Shown in pieces: positions 7,601-15,942 of a stretch of DNA of 39,730 bases. Location of the stretch: contig JAFLDO010000043.1 in NCBI GenBank assembly GCA_017302455.1, forward strand, positions 1-39,730. The letters are read 5' to 3'. A model generated the notes under the pieces. That model was not told the DNA's origin and ran no database searches. It was given only the letters and a program-made list of their open reading frames with translations. Numbering within the stretch: position 1 is the first letter of the stretch; every line of letters begins with the position of its first letter. Both the position numbers and the translations under genes were made by a program. The stretch is from Accumulibacter sp. (lineage in GTDB: Bacteria > Pseudomonadota > Gammaproteobacteria > Burkholderiales > Rhodocyclaceae).

Positions 7601-8185
7601 ATGTCCTTTTACACTGAAGATGAGTTGCGCGGGCTAGGCTTAGCCCATTGTGGTCGATGGATCAAGGTTTCGCGAAAGGCATCGATCTATAACCCTGGGA
7701 AGATCAGCGTGGGCGATTATTCCCGCATCGATGATTTTTGTGTGCTTTCGCCTGGGGAGGGCGGGCTGGAGATCGGCCGACATGTACATATTGCTGTCTT
7801 TTCGCTTCTGATCGGACGGGGAAGGATTTTTCTCGGAGATTTTTCGGGCCTTTCATCACGAGTCGCGATCTATTCTAGCAATGATGATTACAGCGGGGAG
7901 TTCATGACCAATCCCACGGTTCCACCCGAATACACCAATGTCACCGTAGCGCCCGTCACGGTCGGGCGGCACGCCATCATCGGCAGCGGAACGGTAGTCT
8001 TGCCCGGCCTAACCATTGGGGAAGGCGTCGCCATCGGCGCGCAGGCCCTAGTCACGAGCGATTGTGAGCCGTTTGGTATCTACGTAGGCGCTCCAGCGAG
8101 AAAGGTGAAGGAGCGGAAGCGGAACCTCCTTCTCCTCGAGAAGGCATTTGTTGATGCAACCGCTAATGAGCTTCGAACTAGGTAG
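7601..8185 (+). CDS. Left-handed beta-helix acyltransferase
   Basis: A 194-residue hexapeptide-repeat acyltransferase of the type that acetylates sugars or nucleotide sugars. Repeats such as ISVGDY, LEIGRH, VTVGRH and LTIGEGVAIGA are visible, and the catalytic-type stretch DYSGEFMTNPTVP lies near residue 105. The ending FGIYVGAPARKVKERKRN is typical of the family. ATG 7601 begins the usual FYTEDELRGLG start. It follows the VioA-like aminotransferase by 24 bases and probably N-acylates the amine made there. O-acetylation of the polymer is the alternative. Confidence 0.82.
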   Translation: MSFYTEDELRGLGLAHCGRWIKVSRKASIYNPGKISVGDYSRIDDFCVLSPGEGGLEIGRHVHIAVFSLLIGRGRIFLGDFSGLSSRVAIYSSNDDYSGEFMTNPTVPPEYTNVTVAPVTVGRHAIIGSGTVVLPGLTIGEGVAIGAQALVTSDCEPFGIYVGAPARKVKERKRNLLLLEKAFVDATANELRTR

Positions 8186-8236
8186 AACGCGTGGCAAAGG
8201 TTCTTGTATGGAGATTCTTGTGCCATTGGCGCCACG

Positions 8237-9487
8237 ATGAGTGACATCGCTCGCATAGCTCATATGAGTGCCGCACGCGGTTATGGCGTGGCGGTTTCGC
8301 TTGCCACTCTTTGCATTTCAGCCCGATTGCTTGGCCCGGAGGGGCGCGGGACTTTTGGTGCGGCCTTAGCTTGGGCTGCCCTGTTTGCGACACTCGCCAA
8401 TTTGAGCCTTGGCCAGGCACTGCAGCATCGGTTGCAGGTTGCGGATACCAAGCCGAGTCTTGCGGAGCAGCTTGGTACACTTGGCGGCCTGGGATTGCTC
8501 CTTTCCGCCTTAGCAATCGCTGTGGCCGGCGGATTGTTCTTTCTGACTTCCGGCGACCTGTTCAAGGGGATCAGTCCGTCCCTACTGGGTCTGGCCTTCG
8601 CCGCGGTGCCGCTGCTGGTATGGGAGCAATACGCCTCCAACATCCTTGCCGCATCAGCCCGGACCGACATACTCAACCGGTCACAATATTGGGGGCGCAG
8701 CATCGGCCTTGGCCTTTTCCTCGTGTTTCTCATGGAGATGGGGTGGGGCGTCGCCGGTGCGCTTGGTTCCCAACTCCTGGCGCAGTTGCTGGTGGCGGCT
8801 CTAACCGTGGTCCCGCTTTGGCGCATCGCGGGCCGGAGGGTCGCCTGGGCTTCGCGCGAAATCCGGCCCATGGTTCGTTCGGGTGGCGTTATTCATCTGA
8901 CAACGGTAAGCGCCTTTGCCCTTGACCAGGTCAGCATTTTGGTCATTAACAACTACCTCGGCGCGCAGGAAGTCGGTTTCTACCAATTGGCGCAACAAAT
9001 GGTCGGATTGCTGCTGATCGTGCCGCAGAGTGCCTTGATGGTGATCTATGGTGGCCTTGCCAAGACTTCGCCTGACGCGTTCTGGCCTGAGCATCGGCGG
9101 CTGGCGACAAAGCTACTCGGGGGAATGCTGGCGGCTAGCCTGCTTGCGTACTTGGCCGCTCCTTCGCTCGTCGTTCTCGTTGCGGGCGAGAAATTCACCC
9201 CGAGCGCCGCGATGTTTCGCGCGTTGCTGCCGTCCGTGCTGGGCTTAAGCCTTGCGCTGCTCATGACGCCACAGTGGATTGGACGCGGGCTGCTTCGGCT
9301 GAACATGGTGCTGACCTTGGCTACGAGCCTAGTGGTCGTCGCTTTTAGTTTCTGGGCGATTGCGCGCTTCGGCGTCGAGGGCGCCATCTACGTCCGGCTT
9401 GCGGTCTTTGCGCTTTGGGTGCCGCTGATGCAAGGTCTGTTCTGGCTGTGGTGCAACCGCGTGGCCAAGATTTCCGCTACTGGTTGA
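8237..9487 (+). CDS. Polysaccharide flippase, Wzx-like
   Basis: A 416-residue integral membrane protein with about twelve hydrophobic segments and few charged residues. It has the composition of MATE/MVF-type O-antigen and capsule flippases that move lipid-linked repeat units across the inner membrane. The N-terminal HMSAARGYGVAVSLATLC and LGPEGRGTFGAA stretches fit the family's first two helices. ATG 8237 is preferred to codons further upstream because it starts just before the first helix. The gene sits directly before the polymerase/ligase gene, as expected for a Wzx/Wzy system. Specificity cannot be predicted. Confidence 0.82.
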   Translation: MSDIARIAHMSAARGYGVAVSLATLCISARLLGPEGRGTFGAALAWAALFATLANLSLGQALQHRLQVADTKPSLAEQLGTLGGLGLLLSALAIAVAGGLFFLTSGDLFKGISPSLLGLAFAAVPLLVWEQYASNILAASARTDILNRSQYWGRSIGLGLFLVFLMEMGWGVAGALGSQLLAQLLVAALTVVPLWRIAGRRVAWASREIRPMVRSGGVIHLTTVSAFALDQVSILVINNYLGAQEVGFYQLAQQMVGLLLIVPQSALMVIYGGLAKTSPDAFWPEHRRLATKLLGGMLAASLLAYLAAPSLVVLVAGEKFTPSAAMFRALLPSVLGLSLALLMTPQWIGRGLLRLNMVLTLATSLVVVAFSFWAIARFGVEGAIYVRLAVFALWVPLMQGLFWLWCNRVAKISATG

Positions 9488-9505
9488 GTTGTCAGGGTTC
9501 GGGGT

Positions 9506-11092
9506 ATGTCGATGCAGAGAATTCATTCGCTTGGTCGTGGGTCGGCGGAAAAGCTGTTTCGACGCAGACGGGGAGCGGGCCTCTTTTGGCTCGGGCTGAC
9601 ACTATTGTGTGGCGTCCTGGGCTTTTTGGCGGCTGCCATGACGGCTGGGGCGGTGGCTCGGCTGGGCGCTTTCCCAGTAGTACTAGGCGGCCTGCTACTG
9701 CTCTGGGCGATGCCCAAGCGCAACGAGTCGCCGGATGCCTTGCTCAATGGTCTGCTGCTTGTTTTATTGACATCGATTCACCTGTGGCCCGAATATATCT
9801 TCAGCCGCTTGGGCGGTCTTCCTGCGATCAGCCCGACCAAGATTGCATGGCTTGCCTTCCTGTCGATTTCCTTGTTTTTCGTGTTGTCGTGTCGCCAACC
9901 GATGGCGCGGCTGTTCAGTCGATGCGCGGCGCATCGGACGTTTGTCGGCTCCGTCGCCTTCCTGATGCTGTGGCGTATCGTGACTTCCCTCGCCGGGCCG
10001 GAGCCGCTATTTCAGCTCTGGCAACTGGGAAGCGAACTTCTGACCTTCTACCTGCTGTTTTTTTTGGCACTGGCGATACTCCGGGACGAGCGCGACGTGT
10101 TTCGCCTGTTGGCCGTTCTCGTCGTTGTCGCCGCCGCGCAAGTGCTGCTCGCATCGTATGAGGCCTTCGTGCAGCACACCTTGTTCGAGAAGTTCATATC
10201 TGTAGGCCAGCAAGATCCAGGAACCCTGCAAAGTATTTTGATGGACAAGTTCCGCGGTGGACACTATCGGGCGCAAGGTACTTTTACTCACCCGATGGTA
10301 CTTGCGGAGTTCATGGCGATGATGATGCCATTGGCGGTAGCGGTCTTTCTGGGAAGCAAGAGTCTTGCCTTACGGTCCATCGCTGCGGGACTTGTGCCGG
10401 TTGCTTTTGTAATGATAGTCTCCTCGCGAAGCCGCGCAGGCATCGCGGTCGTGCTGATTTCCCTGCTGCTGCTCGGCTTGCTGGCGATGATTCCTCGAAA
10501 CCGCGGTACGGCTCGGAATGCGTCCTCGTCAGGGCTATTGATAGCCGCTCTTGTATTGCCAGTTTTGGTCGCGGTGACGTACTTCGCGGGGTCAGAACTT
10601 CTCACGCTGGTCGTCGGGCGAAACACCAGCGAAGCGAACAGCACAATGACCCGGATGCTTATGCTGCAACAGGGGATCCCCCTCTTGTTCGATAGCCCTG
10701 TCTTGGGCTACGGCAACGCCATGGGTGCGGTCAAGCTCGGGTTTTTCGACGGTGTCCGCTACAACATAGACAGCTATTTTCTGAGTACGGCCCTAGACGC
10801 AGGAGTTCCTGGCATAACCGCCTTTGTCATGGTGTTTGCTGGTTCTGCACTGCTTGGATTCAGGGGCTACATGAGGCGCAACGATTTGGCTGGTACAGCG
10901 TCGGGGTTGATCGCCGTGTCGATAATGATGCTGATTGGTGTCAAGAGTGTCCTTTCGATTCCGTCCGGCTTTTCCCTGGCGTATGTCTTGATAGCGTCAC
11001 TAGTTGTCCTGCGTGAGGCGCCACCTGCGGGTGCGCTTGCGAGCGACCGCCATACCTTACGGACACGGCTTCGCGCCGGGGTACCGGGATGA
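9506..11092 (+). CDS. O-antigen ligase/polymerase family membrane protein (Wzy-like)
   Basis: A 528-residue protein with about twelve membrane helices and a large central periplasmic loop (about residues 215-265) containing QGTFTHPMVLAEFMAM. This H-P pattern and the following segment are typical of the Wzy/WaaL superfamily. It probably polymerises the repeat unit on the periplasmic side. Distinguishing Wzy from WaaL by sequence alone is unreliable; its place beside a flippase favours polymerase. The start ATG 9506 follows a GGGG stretch 2 bases upstream. Its last codons overlap the next glycosyltransferase by 4 bases (ATGA at 11089), so the two are translationally coupled. Confidence 0.8.
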   Translation: MSMQRIHSLGRGSAEKLFRRRRGAGLFWLGLTLLCGVLGFLAAAMTAGAVARLGAFPVVLGGLLLLWAMPKRNESPDALLNGLLLVLLTSIHLWPEYIFSRLGGLPAISPTKIAWLAFLSISLFFVLSCRQPMARLFSRCAAHRTFVGSVAFLMLWRIVTSLAGPEPLFQLWQLGSELLTFYLLFFLALAILRDERDVFRLLAVLVVVAAAQVLLASYEAFVQHTLFEKFISVGQQDPGTLQSILMDKFRGGHYRAQGTFTHPMVLAEFMAMMMPLAVAVFLGSKSLALRSIAAGLVPVAFVMIVSSRSRAGIAVVLISLLLLGLLAMIPRNRGTARNASSSGLLIAALVLPVLVAVTYFAGSELLTLVVGRNTSEANSTMTRMLMLQQGIPLLFDSPVLGYGNAMGAVKLGFFDGVRYNIDSYFLSTALDAGVPGITAFVMVFAGSALLGFRGYMRRNDLAGTASGLIAVSIMMLIGVKSVLSIPSGFSLAYVLIASLVVLREAPPAGALASDRHTLRTRLRAGVPG

Positions 11093-12144
11093 GCAGCATT
11101 ATTGGGCGAAGCGATTCGCCGAGGGTTTGGGTTGTCCTGGTCAACTGGAATGGCTGGCGCGACACCATTGAATGTCTTGAAAGCGTCTTTCGGCTCGATT
11201 ACGCCAATCTGCGCGTTCTCGTCTGTGACAATGCTTCTGCCGATGCTTCAATAGAAAATATTCGGCGTTGGGCTGGCGGCGAAATGCCTTTTGAGCGACC
11301 ACAGTGCCCGCTTGCACGCCTCAGTTGGCCACCGATAAGTAAACCCGTTTCGTGCCACGTCCTTAGGGCGGACGAAATCCTTGATACCTCTGGAACCGAG
11401 AGTTCGCTGGTTCTCGTAGGAACCGGAGGAAATCTCGGCTTCGCGGCTGGGAACAACGTCGGCATTCGTATTGCACTGTCCGATCCCGACTGCGCTTTTG
11501 TCTGGTTGCTGAATAATGACACGGTGGTCGAAGCCGATTGCCTTGCGCAGATGGTCAGCACCGCCATCAGTGACCCGTCAATTGGTGTCACAGGTTCACT
11601 CAACTGCTACTACTCGCGCCCAGAGATAGTGCAGGCGCTGGGCGGTGGCTGGTTCAAATACAGAACGGTGCGAGGTGGCTTGTATGGCCATGAAATTCGG
11701 CGCAGCGAGCTTACGCCGACCCTCATTCGGAAAGCCGAGTCCAGTCTAGATTGGGTAAGCGGCTCTTCAATGCTTGTCTCGCGTAATTTTCTTGAGCAAG
11801 TTGGGAGTATGGAGGAGCGTTATTTTCTCTATTACGAGGAAATCGACTGGGCTCAGCGATCACAGGGACGTTTTATCCATGCTTTTGCCCATGCTGCGGT
11901 GCTGTACCACAAGGCTGGGAGTGCAACGCAGGAACAGTGCGAATCTGAATTCGCAATCTTCACCTTGTATCGAGCCCGCTTCAGGTTGTATCGAACTTTC
12001 TTCCCGAGTTGGCGGCCTGGCTGCCATTTGCGCACATTGTTTGAATGCGCCTTTGCCCTGATCAAGGGACGTCGGGTGCGCGCCAAAGCCATTTTCGCGG
12101 CGTGCGTTGACGACTTGCGCAACTCTGATTGTAAAGGTACGTGA
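11089..12144 (+). CDS. Family 2 glycosyltransferase (rhamnosyltransferase-like)
   Basis: A 351-residue GT2 enzyme. It has the VWVVLVNWNGWRDTIECLESV start, the metal-binding region FVWLLNNDTVVE (about residues 138-149), the acceptor loop DWVSGSSMLVSRNFLE and the catalytic-base region YYEEIDWAQRS. This layout is that of the WcaA/RfbN-like branch, which contains many rhamnosyltransferases, but the donor cannot be fixed. A stretch of about 50 residues between the first strands (near residues 65-110) is longer than usual. It overlaps the Wzy-like gene by 4 bases. Confidence 0.84.
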   Translation: MSSIIGRSDSPRVWVVLVNWNGWRDTIECLESVFRLDYANLRVLVCDNASADASIENIRRWAGGEMPFERPQCPLARLSWPPISKPVSCHVLRADEILDTSGTESSLVLVGTGGNLGFAAGNNVGIRIALSDPDCAFVWLLNNDTVVEADCLAQMVSTAISDPSIGVTGSLNCYYSRPEIVQALGGGWFKYRTVRGGLYGHEIRRSELTPTLIRKAESSLDWVSGSSMLVSRNFLEQVGSMEERYFLYYEEIDWAQRSQGRFIHAFAHAAVLYHKAGSATQEQCESEFAIFTLYRARFRLYRTFFPSWRPGCHLRTLFECAFALIKGRRVRAKAIFAACVDDLRNSDCKGT

Positions 12145-12184
12145 TGGGTGATCGCGATACATCTCGGCGCTCTTGGGGGACCAG

Positions 12185-13195
12185 ATGAGTCGTCGATCTC
12201 CCCGCCTGTCAATAATTATTAAGGCGCTGAATGAGGAACGTCTTATCGACGCCTGTTTAAAGTCAGTTGTTGGAGAGGCTGAACGACTCGATGGCGAGGT
12301 CATTCTTGTAGATTCCATATCGACTGACAAAACAGTCGAAATTGCCGCTCGTTTTCCGATCCGGATCGTGCAATTCCGGGTGTTAGGCGATCGAGGTTGC
12401 GGCGCGGCAATTCAGCTTGGCTATCAGTTTGCCCGGGGTGATTTCATTTATCTGCTGGATGGCGATATGGCGCTTGAGCCTGGATTTGTTGAGGTGGCGC
12501 TAAGATACTTGGAGAGTCATCCAGAAGTGGCGGGAGTGGGAGGACGCTTAATTGATCTACAGGTCAAGACGGCAGCTGATAAGAGGCGCGTGGCGCACTA
12601 CGGTGCACTTCAGCGGGAACAGGATGTGCTCGACCTTGGGGGAGGCGGGTTGTATCGTCGAAGCGCAATTGAATCCGTCGGCTATGCGGCGCATCGTTGG
12701 TTGCCTGCGGGCGAGGAGGCGGAACTGGGTGCGAGACTGATTGCCGCCGGTTGGCGAATAGTCCGATTGCCGCATCCGTCCGTAAAGCATACGGGACATG
12801 ATGAGTCTAAAGCGCAGATGCTGATCAGGCTCTGGCGCAGTCGCCGATTGCAGGCCTACGGGATGCTCTTGAGAATGTCCGCTGGCACGCCCTGGTGGTG
12901 GCGAGCAGCAAGGACATCGTGGCATGTCTTCATAGCACCAATGCTCTATCTCTTGACTTTGCTCATCGCAATTGTCTCTTTAGAATTTGGCCTCTCCTTC
13001 CGCACAAGCGTGATCGTGTCCGGCTTTTTTCTTTGGGCCGGAGTTCTCGGTGTGATGGTAGTTCGTAAAAGAGACTTGGCTGAGGGCGTTTTTGCAATTG
13101 GGGCATGGCACGTCTACTCGCTTGCCGCCCTTATTGGCTTCTCTTATCCAATCGGCGATCCATTTGAGCCAATCGACTCTCGGGTAATTCAATGA
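12185..13195 (+). CDS. Family 2 glycosyltransferase with C-terminal membrane segments
   Basis: A 336-residue GT2 enzyme with the start PRLSIIIKALNEERLIDACLK, the DxD-type motif YLLDGDMALEPGF (about residue 96) and the acceptor region LGGGGLYRRSAIE. The C-terminal third has three hydrophobic stretches (about residues 240-320), so it is probably anchored in the inner membrane. ATG 12185 is chosen because it begins directly before the GT2 fold. It is followed by 139 bases without a gene, AT-rich at 13196-13290, in which I see no clear signal. Confidence 0.82.
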   Translation: MSRRSPRLSIIIKALNEERLIDACLKSVVGEAERLDGEVILVDSISTDKTVEIAARFPIRIVQFRVLGDRGCGAAIQLGYQFARGDFIYLLDGDMALEPGFVEVALRYLESHPEVAGVGGRLIDLQVKTAADKRRVAHYGALQREQDVLDLGGGGLYRRSAIESVGYAAHRWLPAGEEAELGARLIAAGWRIVRLPHPSVKHTGHDESKAQMLIRLWRSRRLQAYGMLLRMSAGTPWWWRAARTSWHVFIAPMLYLLTLLIAIVSLEFGLSFRTSVIVSGFFLWAGVLGVMVVRKRDLAEGVFAIGAWHVYSLAALIGFSYPIGDPFEPIDSRVIQ

Positions 13196-13334
13196 TTTTA
13201 TATGCAATACGCATTAATTCAATTAGGCAATGCCATGTCGCGAAGCCTTGGAGTGAAATCCCAATCTGTATTTTCACCCGATTTTTGTCAAGATCGGATC
13301 TTGGGCGTGCAAGGCTGGGATCGGCGGCTGCGCT

Positions 13335-14312
13335 ATGAGTCAGCATGGTGAGGGACTGCTGAGAAGAAGGGATCGATGCCCGAATTGTCACTCGACTTTG
13401 GCTACATCTCTATACAGCGCGCCTTACTCAGCGGCTTCCATACGGAACTACATCGATACGCACTACAAGGGAAGGGCGTCGTGTCATTTCGAGGATGTGC
13501 CCTATGAGCTTGCTAGGTGTTCGAACTGCAGCCTTGCCTACCAGGTTTACGTGCCAACGGAAATACTTCTCGCTGACATTTACGATGCATGGATGCCGCG
13601 AGGGTCCCGAGAAGAACTCCGAGGCGACCTCAATCTTGATGACTATCGCTATCTCGCCAACGAGGTCCAGTTCCTGATCCAGCATTTTAGGTTGCATCCA
13701 AAGCAGATTAGTGTCCTGGATTTCGGATTCGGCTGGGCGGAGTGGGCAAGAATGGCTATGGCCTACGGTTGTGATGTCTCGGGTTCGGAGTTATCTAGAG
13801 ATCGAATCGAGTACGCTGAATCGATCGGGCTAAATGTTTTGGCGGTCGACCAGTTACCTGCCAATCACTTTCATTTCATAAACACCGAACAGGTATTCGA
13901 GCACCTTGTTGATCCGAACCATCTGATCGCACATTTGGCCACCCGTATTCGAGTCGGCGGAATTCTTAAGATCTCAGTGCCGGATTCAAGCAGGTCCTTG
14001 CGTAAGTTAGCCAGTAATCCTGACTTCTCTTCTCTATCGCGGGACGAGATTATGCCAATTGCCCCATTAGAGCACATTAATTCCTTTACACACAAGTCAT
14101 TGGTTGCGCTAGCACATACGGCTGGCTTGAAGCGGCTGAGGCCCAGCCTGTACAAGCTCTACAACGGATCTTCCGGATGGCTGGAGGTGAGTGGCGCCAT
14201 TAAGCTGATTGGGCGCCATCTCTACAGGCACATCTTCCCAAAGAGTACGTTTGCGTATTTCGTCAGAACACTTCGCAAAGAAGGTGAGAGTGGCGTCAAG
14301 ACAAATGCTTAG
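13335..14312 (+). CDS. SAM-dependent methyltransferase with N-terminal zinc-binding motif
   Basis: A 325-residue protein. Two Cys pairs, Cys15-Cys18 (CPNC) and Cys62-Cys65 (CSNC), form a likely zinc knuckle. They are followed by a class I methyltransferase fold with the SAM-binding motif VLDFGFGWAEWARMA at about residues 127-141 and FINTEQVFEHLVDP in the motif IV region. This architecture is common in polysaccharide clusters and probably modifies a sugar or a chain end. The gene precedes the mobile-element region and is the last intact gene before it. Substrate unknown. Confidence 0.82.
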   Translation: MSQHGEGLLRRRDRCPNCHSTLATSLYSAPYSAASIRNYIDTHYKGRASCHFEDVPYELARCSNCSLAYQVYVPTEILLADIYDAWMPRGSREELRGDLNLDDYRYLANEVQFLIQHFRLHPKQISVLDFGFGWAEWARMAMAYGCDVSGSELSRDRIEYAESIGLNVLAVDQLPANHFHFINTEQVFEHLVDPNHLIAHLATRIRVGGILKISVPDSSRSLRKLASNPDFSSLSRDEIMPIAPLEHINSFTHKSLVALAHTAGLKRLRPSLYKLYNGSSGWLEVSGAIKLIGRHLYRHIFPKSTFAYFVRTLRKEGESGVKTNA

Positions 14313-14464
14313 CCAGCCGACTGACGCCTTGCGTGCAGTTCTTCGCACATTGACATGAGTTCTTCTGGTTGTTAACTCTACTTTGGATGCGGTTAGATGC
14401 ATATCCTTATACACAACTTTAGCATCTCGTTGTAAGCTGCCGATTTGTTTGAGAAGGTGGCAGA

Positions 14465-15424
14465 ATGGGCTGGGCTGGGGAGGAGCTGAAGGAAGTTGAC
14501 TTGGGGGACCGAAGACTGAACAAGCGAGCGATCACGTTGTTGGACACGCTGGCGGCCAAACCGACACTGAGTATCCCGTCGGCGTGTTCGGGCTGGTCGG
14601 AGACGATTGCGGCCTACCGCTTCCTGGACAATGATGCCGTCACGTGGGAGGGCATCCTGAGACCTCATTGGTCGTGCTCGCGGACGCGGATCGCCTGCCA
14701 CAAGGTCGTGCTGATGCTGCAGGACACGACCGAACTGGACTTCAACGGGCAAAGCATCGACGGCTTGGGCCCCTTGAGCTATGAAGCTCAGCGCGGTCTG
14801 TACGTGCATCCGACGTACGCCGTCAGCACGGATCGCGAGCCCTTGGGGGTTCTGGATGCGTGGATGTGGGCGCGTGAGCCGAAAGACGCCAACGGGCAAC
14901 GCCCGGGGATCAAAGAGAGCACGCGCTGGATCGAGGGCTATGAGCGGGTGGCCGAGCTGGCGGCGGAGGTGCCGGACACCCGGCTGGTCTACGTGGCCGA
15001 CCGCGAGTCCGACATGATCGAGCTGATGGCGCGTGCCGGCGAGTTGGATACCCCGGCCGACTGGTTGCTGCGTGCCCAGCACGATCGAGCGCTGCCCAAC
15101 GGCGAGAAGCTGTGGCAAACGGTGACCTCCGGTGAGGAACTCGGCGGAATCTCGTTCACCCTGCCAGCGAGAGATGGCCAGAAGGCTCGCGTGGTTCGCC
15201 AGCAGCTTTGGGCGCGCGTCGTCGATCTTCCTCATGGCAAGAATCAGACCATCCGAGCCACCTGTGTGGTGGCTAAGGAGATCGATCCCCCTGCCGGCAG
15301 CACCCCGGTGGACGGCTTGAGCGGTGACCTTACGGACCGAGTCGGCGCGATTGCACAGGTTGGCGAAAAAAATGATCGAGTTCCGACTGGACGGCGGCGT
15401 GGACACTGGAGAGCAGAAAACTGA
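14465..15424 (+). pseudogene. Tn5/IS4-type transposase, C-terminally truncated
   Basis: The first 280 or so residues match IS4-family transposases of the Tn5 branch. There is a WAGEELKEVDLGDRRLNKRA N-terminal DNA-binding domain, the first catalytic Asp in LMLQDTTELDF and the second in VYVADRESDM. After IDPPAGSTPVDG, at about 15316, homology stops. The family continues there with a tryptophan-rich segment carrying the catalytic Glu (of the WYRxRWEIE type), and that part is absent. The last 35 codons read a different sequence in a wrong frame. The protein cannot be an active transposase. Upstream, 14400-14415 (ATCCTTATACACAACT) resembles the Tn5 outer-end core and may be the left end of the element. 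Confidence 0.85.
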
Positions 15425-15490
15425 GGACGCTTGGCAGGGTGAGGGTACGGCGGCGGGTGAAGTGTTATGGGTCGAGGCGGGCCGCTTCCA

Positions 15491-15498
15491 TGAACTTT
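15491..15498. repeat. Left copy of 8-bp target-site duplication
   Basis: TGAACTTT directly abuts the left inverted repeat of the 166-bp element and recurs directly after its right repeat. Confidence 0.8.
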
Positions 15499-15664
15499 CC
15501 TGATTAGCAATGACCGTCAGCCAGCCCCACGTGATGAGGTGCCGCAGGCCCATTCTGTCCCCATGACACCACCGAGGCCAGTGCATGGTGTCTGTCTCGG
15601 GAGTTGCCTTTCGGTCACGCCCGTAGCGTTCGAGTTGTGTGGCTGACGTTCATTGCTAATCAGG
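15499..15664. mobile_element. 166-bp MITE-like element with 25-bp inverted repeats and 8-bp target duplication
   Basis: The ends 15499-15523 (starting CCTGATTAGCAATGACCG) and 15640-15664 are inverted repeats of 25 bases with one mismatch. Immediately outside them lies the same 8-base sequence TGAACTTT, at 15491-15498 and at 15665-15672, as expected for a target-site duplication. The inner 116 bases hold no credible gene, so the element is non-autonomous and needs a transposase in trans. An 8-bp duplication fits several IS families (for example IS66, ISL3, IS1595, IS256), and I cannot assign one. It is inserted inside an older gene fragment. Confidence 0.85.
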
Positions 15665-15672
15665 TGAACTTT
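15665..15672. repeat. Right copy of 8-bp target-site duplication
   Basis: TGAACTTT directly follows the right inverted repeat of the 166-bp element. The 170 bases after the fragment's stop (15774-15942) hold no gene; they contain the small palindrome GGTAGCTACC at 15865-15874 and lead into the next glycosyltransferase. Confidence 0.8.
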
Positions 15673-15942
15673 TGTGCGAACAGACACTCGAAAAGCGCTT
15701 GTGCATATTCAGGTCGTCAGGCAAATCCCTCTTATACACAGTGAGTTATAGTACCATTGCCCCGCAGGAGTAGGGCCGACACAAGGTGCTCTACGAGATA
15801 TGCCAATATACTACCTTGCGAGAACTGGCAAGGAGTCTGGGGTCGCCAGACTATGAGAAACGGGTAGCTACCCCTGGTTTCATAACACTGCGGGCGATGG
15901 TAAGGTGAAGGCAGAAGTCACTATTGGGAGAACTTACTTACC

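Larger units (their letters stand above)
15321..15773 (+). pseudogene. Unidentified gene 3' fragment, split by a MITE-like insertion
   Basis: In the frame with ATG 15372, an open stretch from at least 15321 reads LRTESARLHRLAKKMIEF and on to VEAGRFHEL. It ends at a TGA (15501-15503) created by the inserted element. Removing 15499-15672 (the element plus one copy of the target duplication, 174 bases) joins FHEL to LCEQTLEKRLCIFRS and keeps the frame open to TAG 15771-15773. That gives a plausible C-terminal fragment of about 90 residues. I do not recognise the family. Its 5' part was lost where it joins the truncated transposase at about 15316. Confidence 0.5.

Noticed and set aside
9415-10161. 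Plus-strand open frame overlapping the flippase end and the polymerase start
   Set aside because: It is out of frame with two membrane proteins that have clear family features, and it has no domain of its own.
14350-14378. TTGACA with a TAACTC 17 bases downstream, as a promoter before the transposase remnant
   Set aside because: The -35 is perfect but the -10 is poor, and nothing else supports it.
14393-15586. Long minus-strand open frame of about 400 codons opposite the transposase
   Set aside because: It is an antisense shadow in high-GC DNA; the plus-strand frame has clear transposase motifs.
15724-15746. CTCTTATACACA, identical to the core of the Tn5 outer end, downstream of the truncated transposase
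   Set aside because: It has the same orientation as the left motif at 14400 instead of the inverted one needed for a right end. It also falls inside the reconstructed gene fragment (codons for SLLYTVS), so chance is a better explanation.
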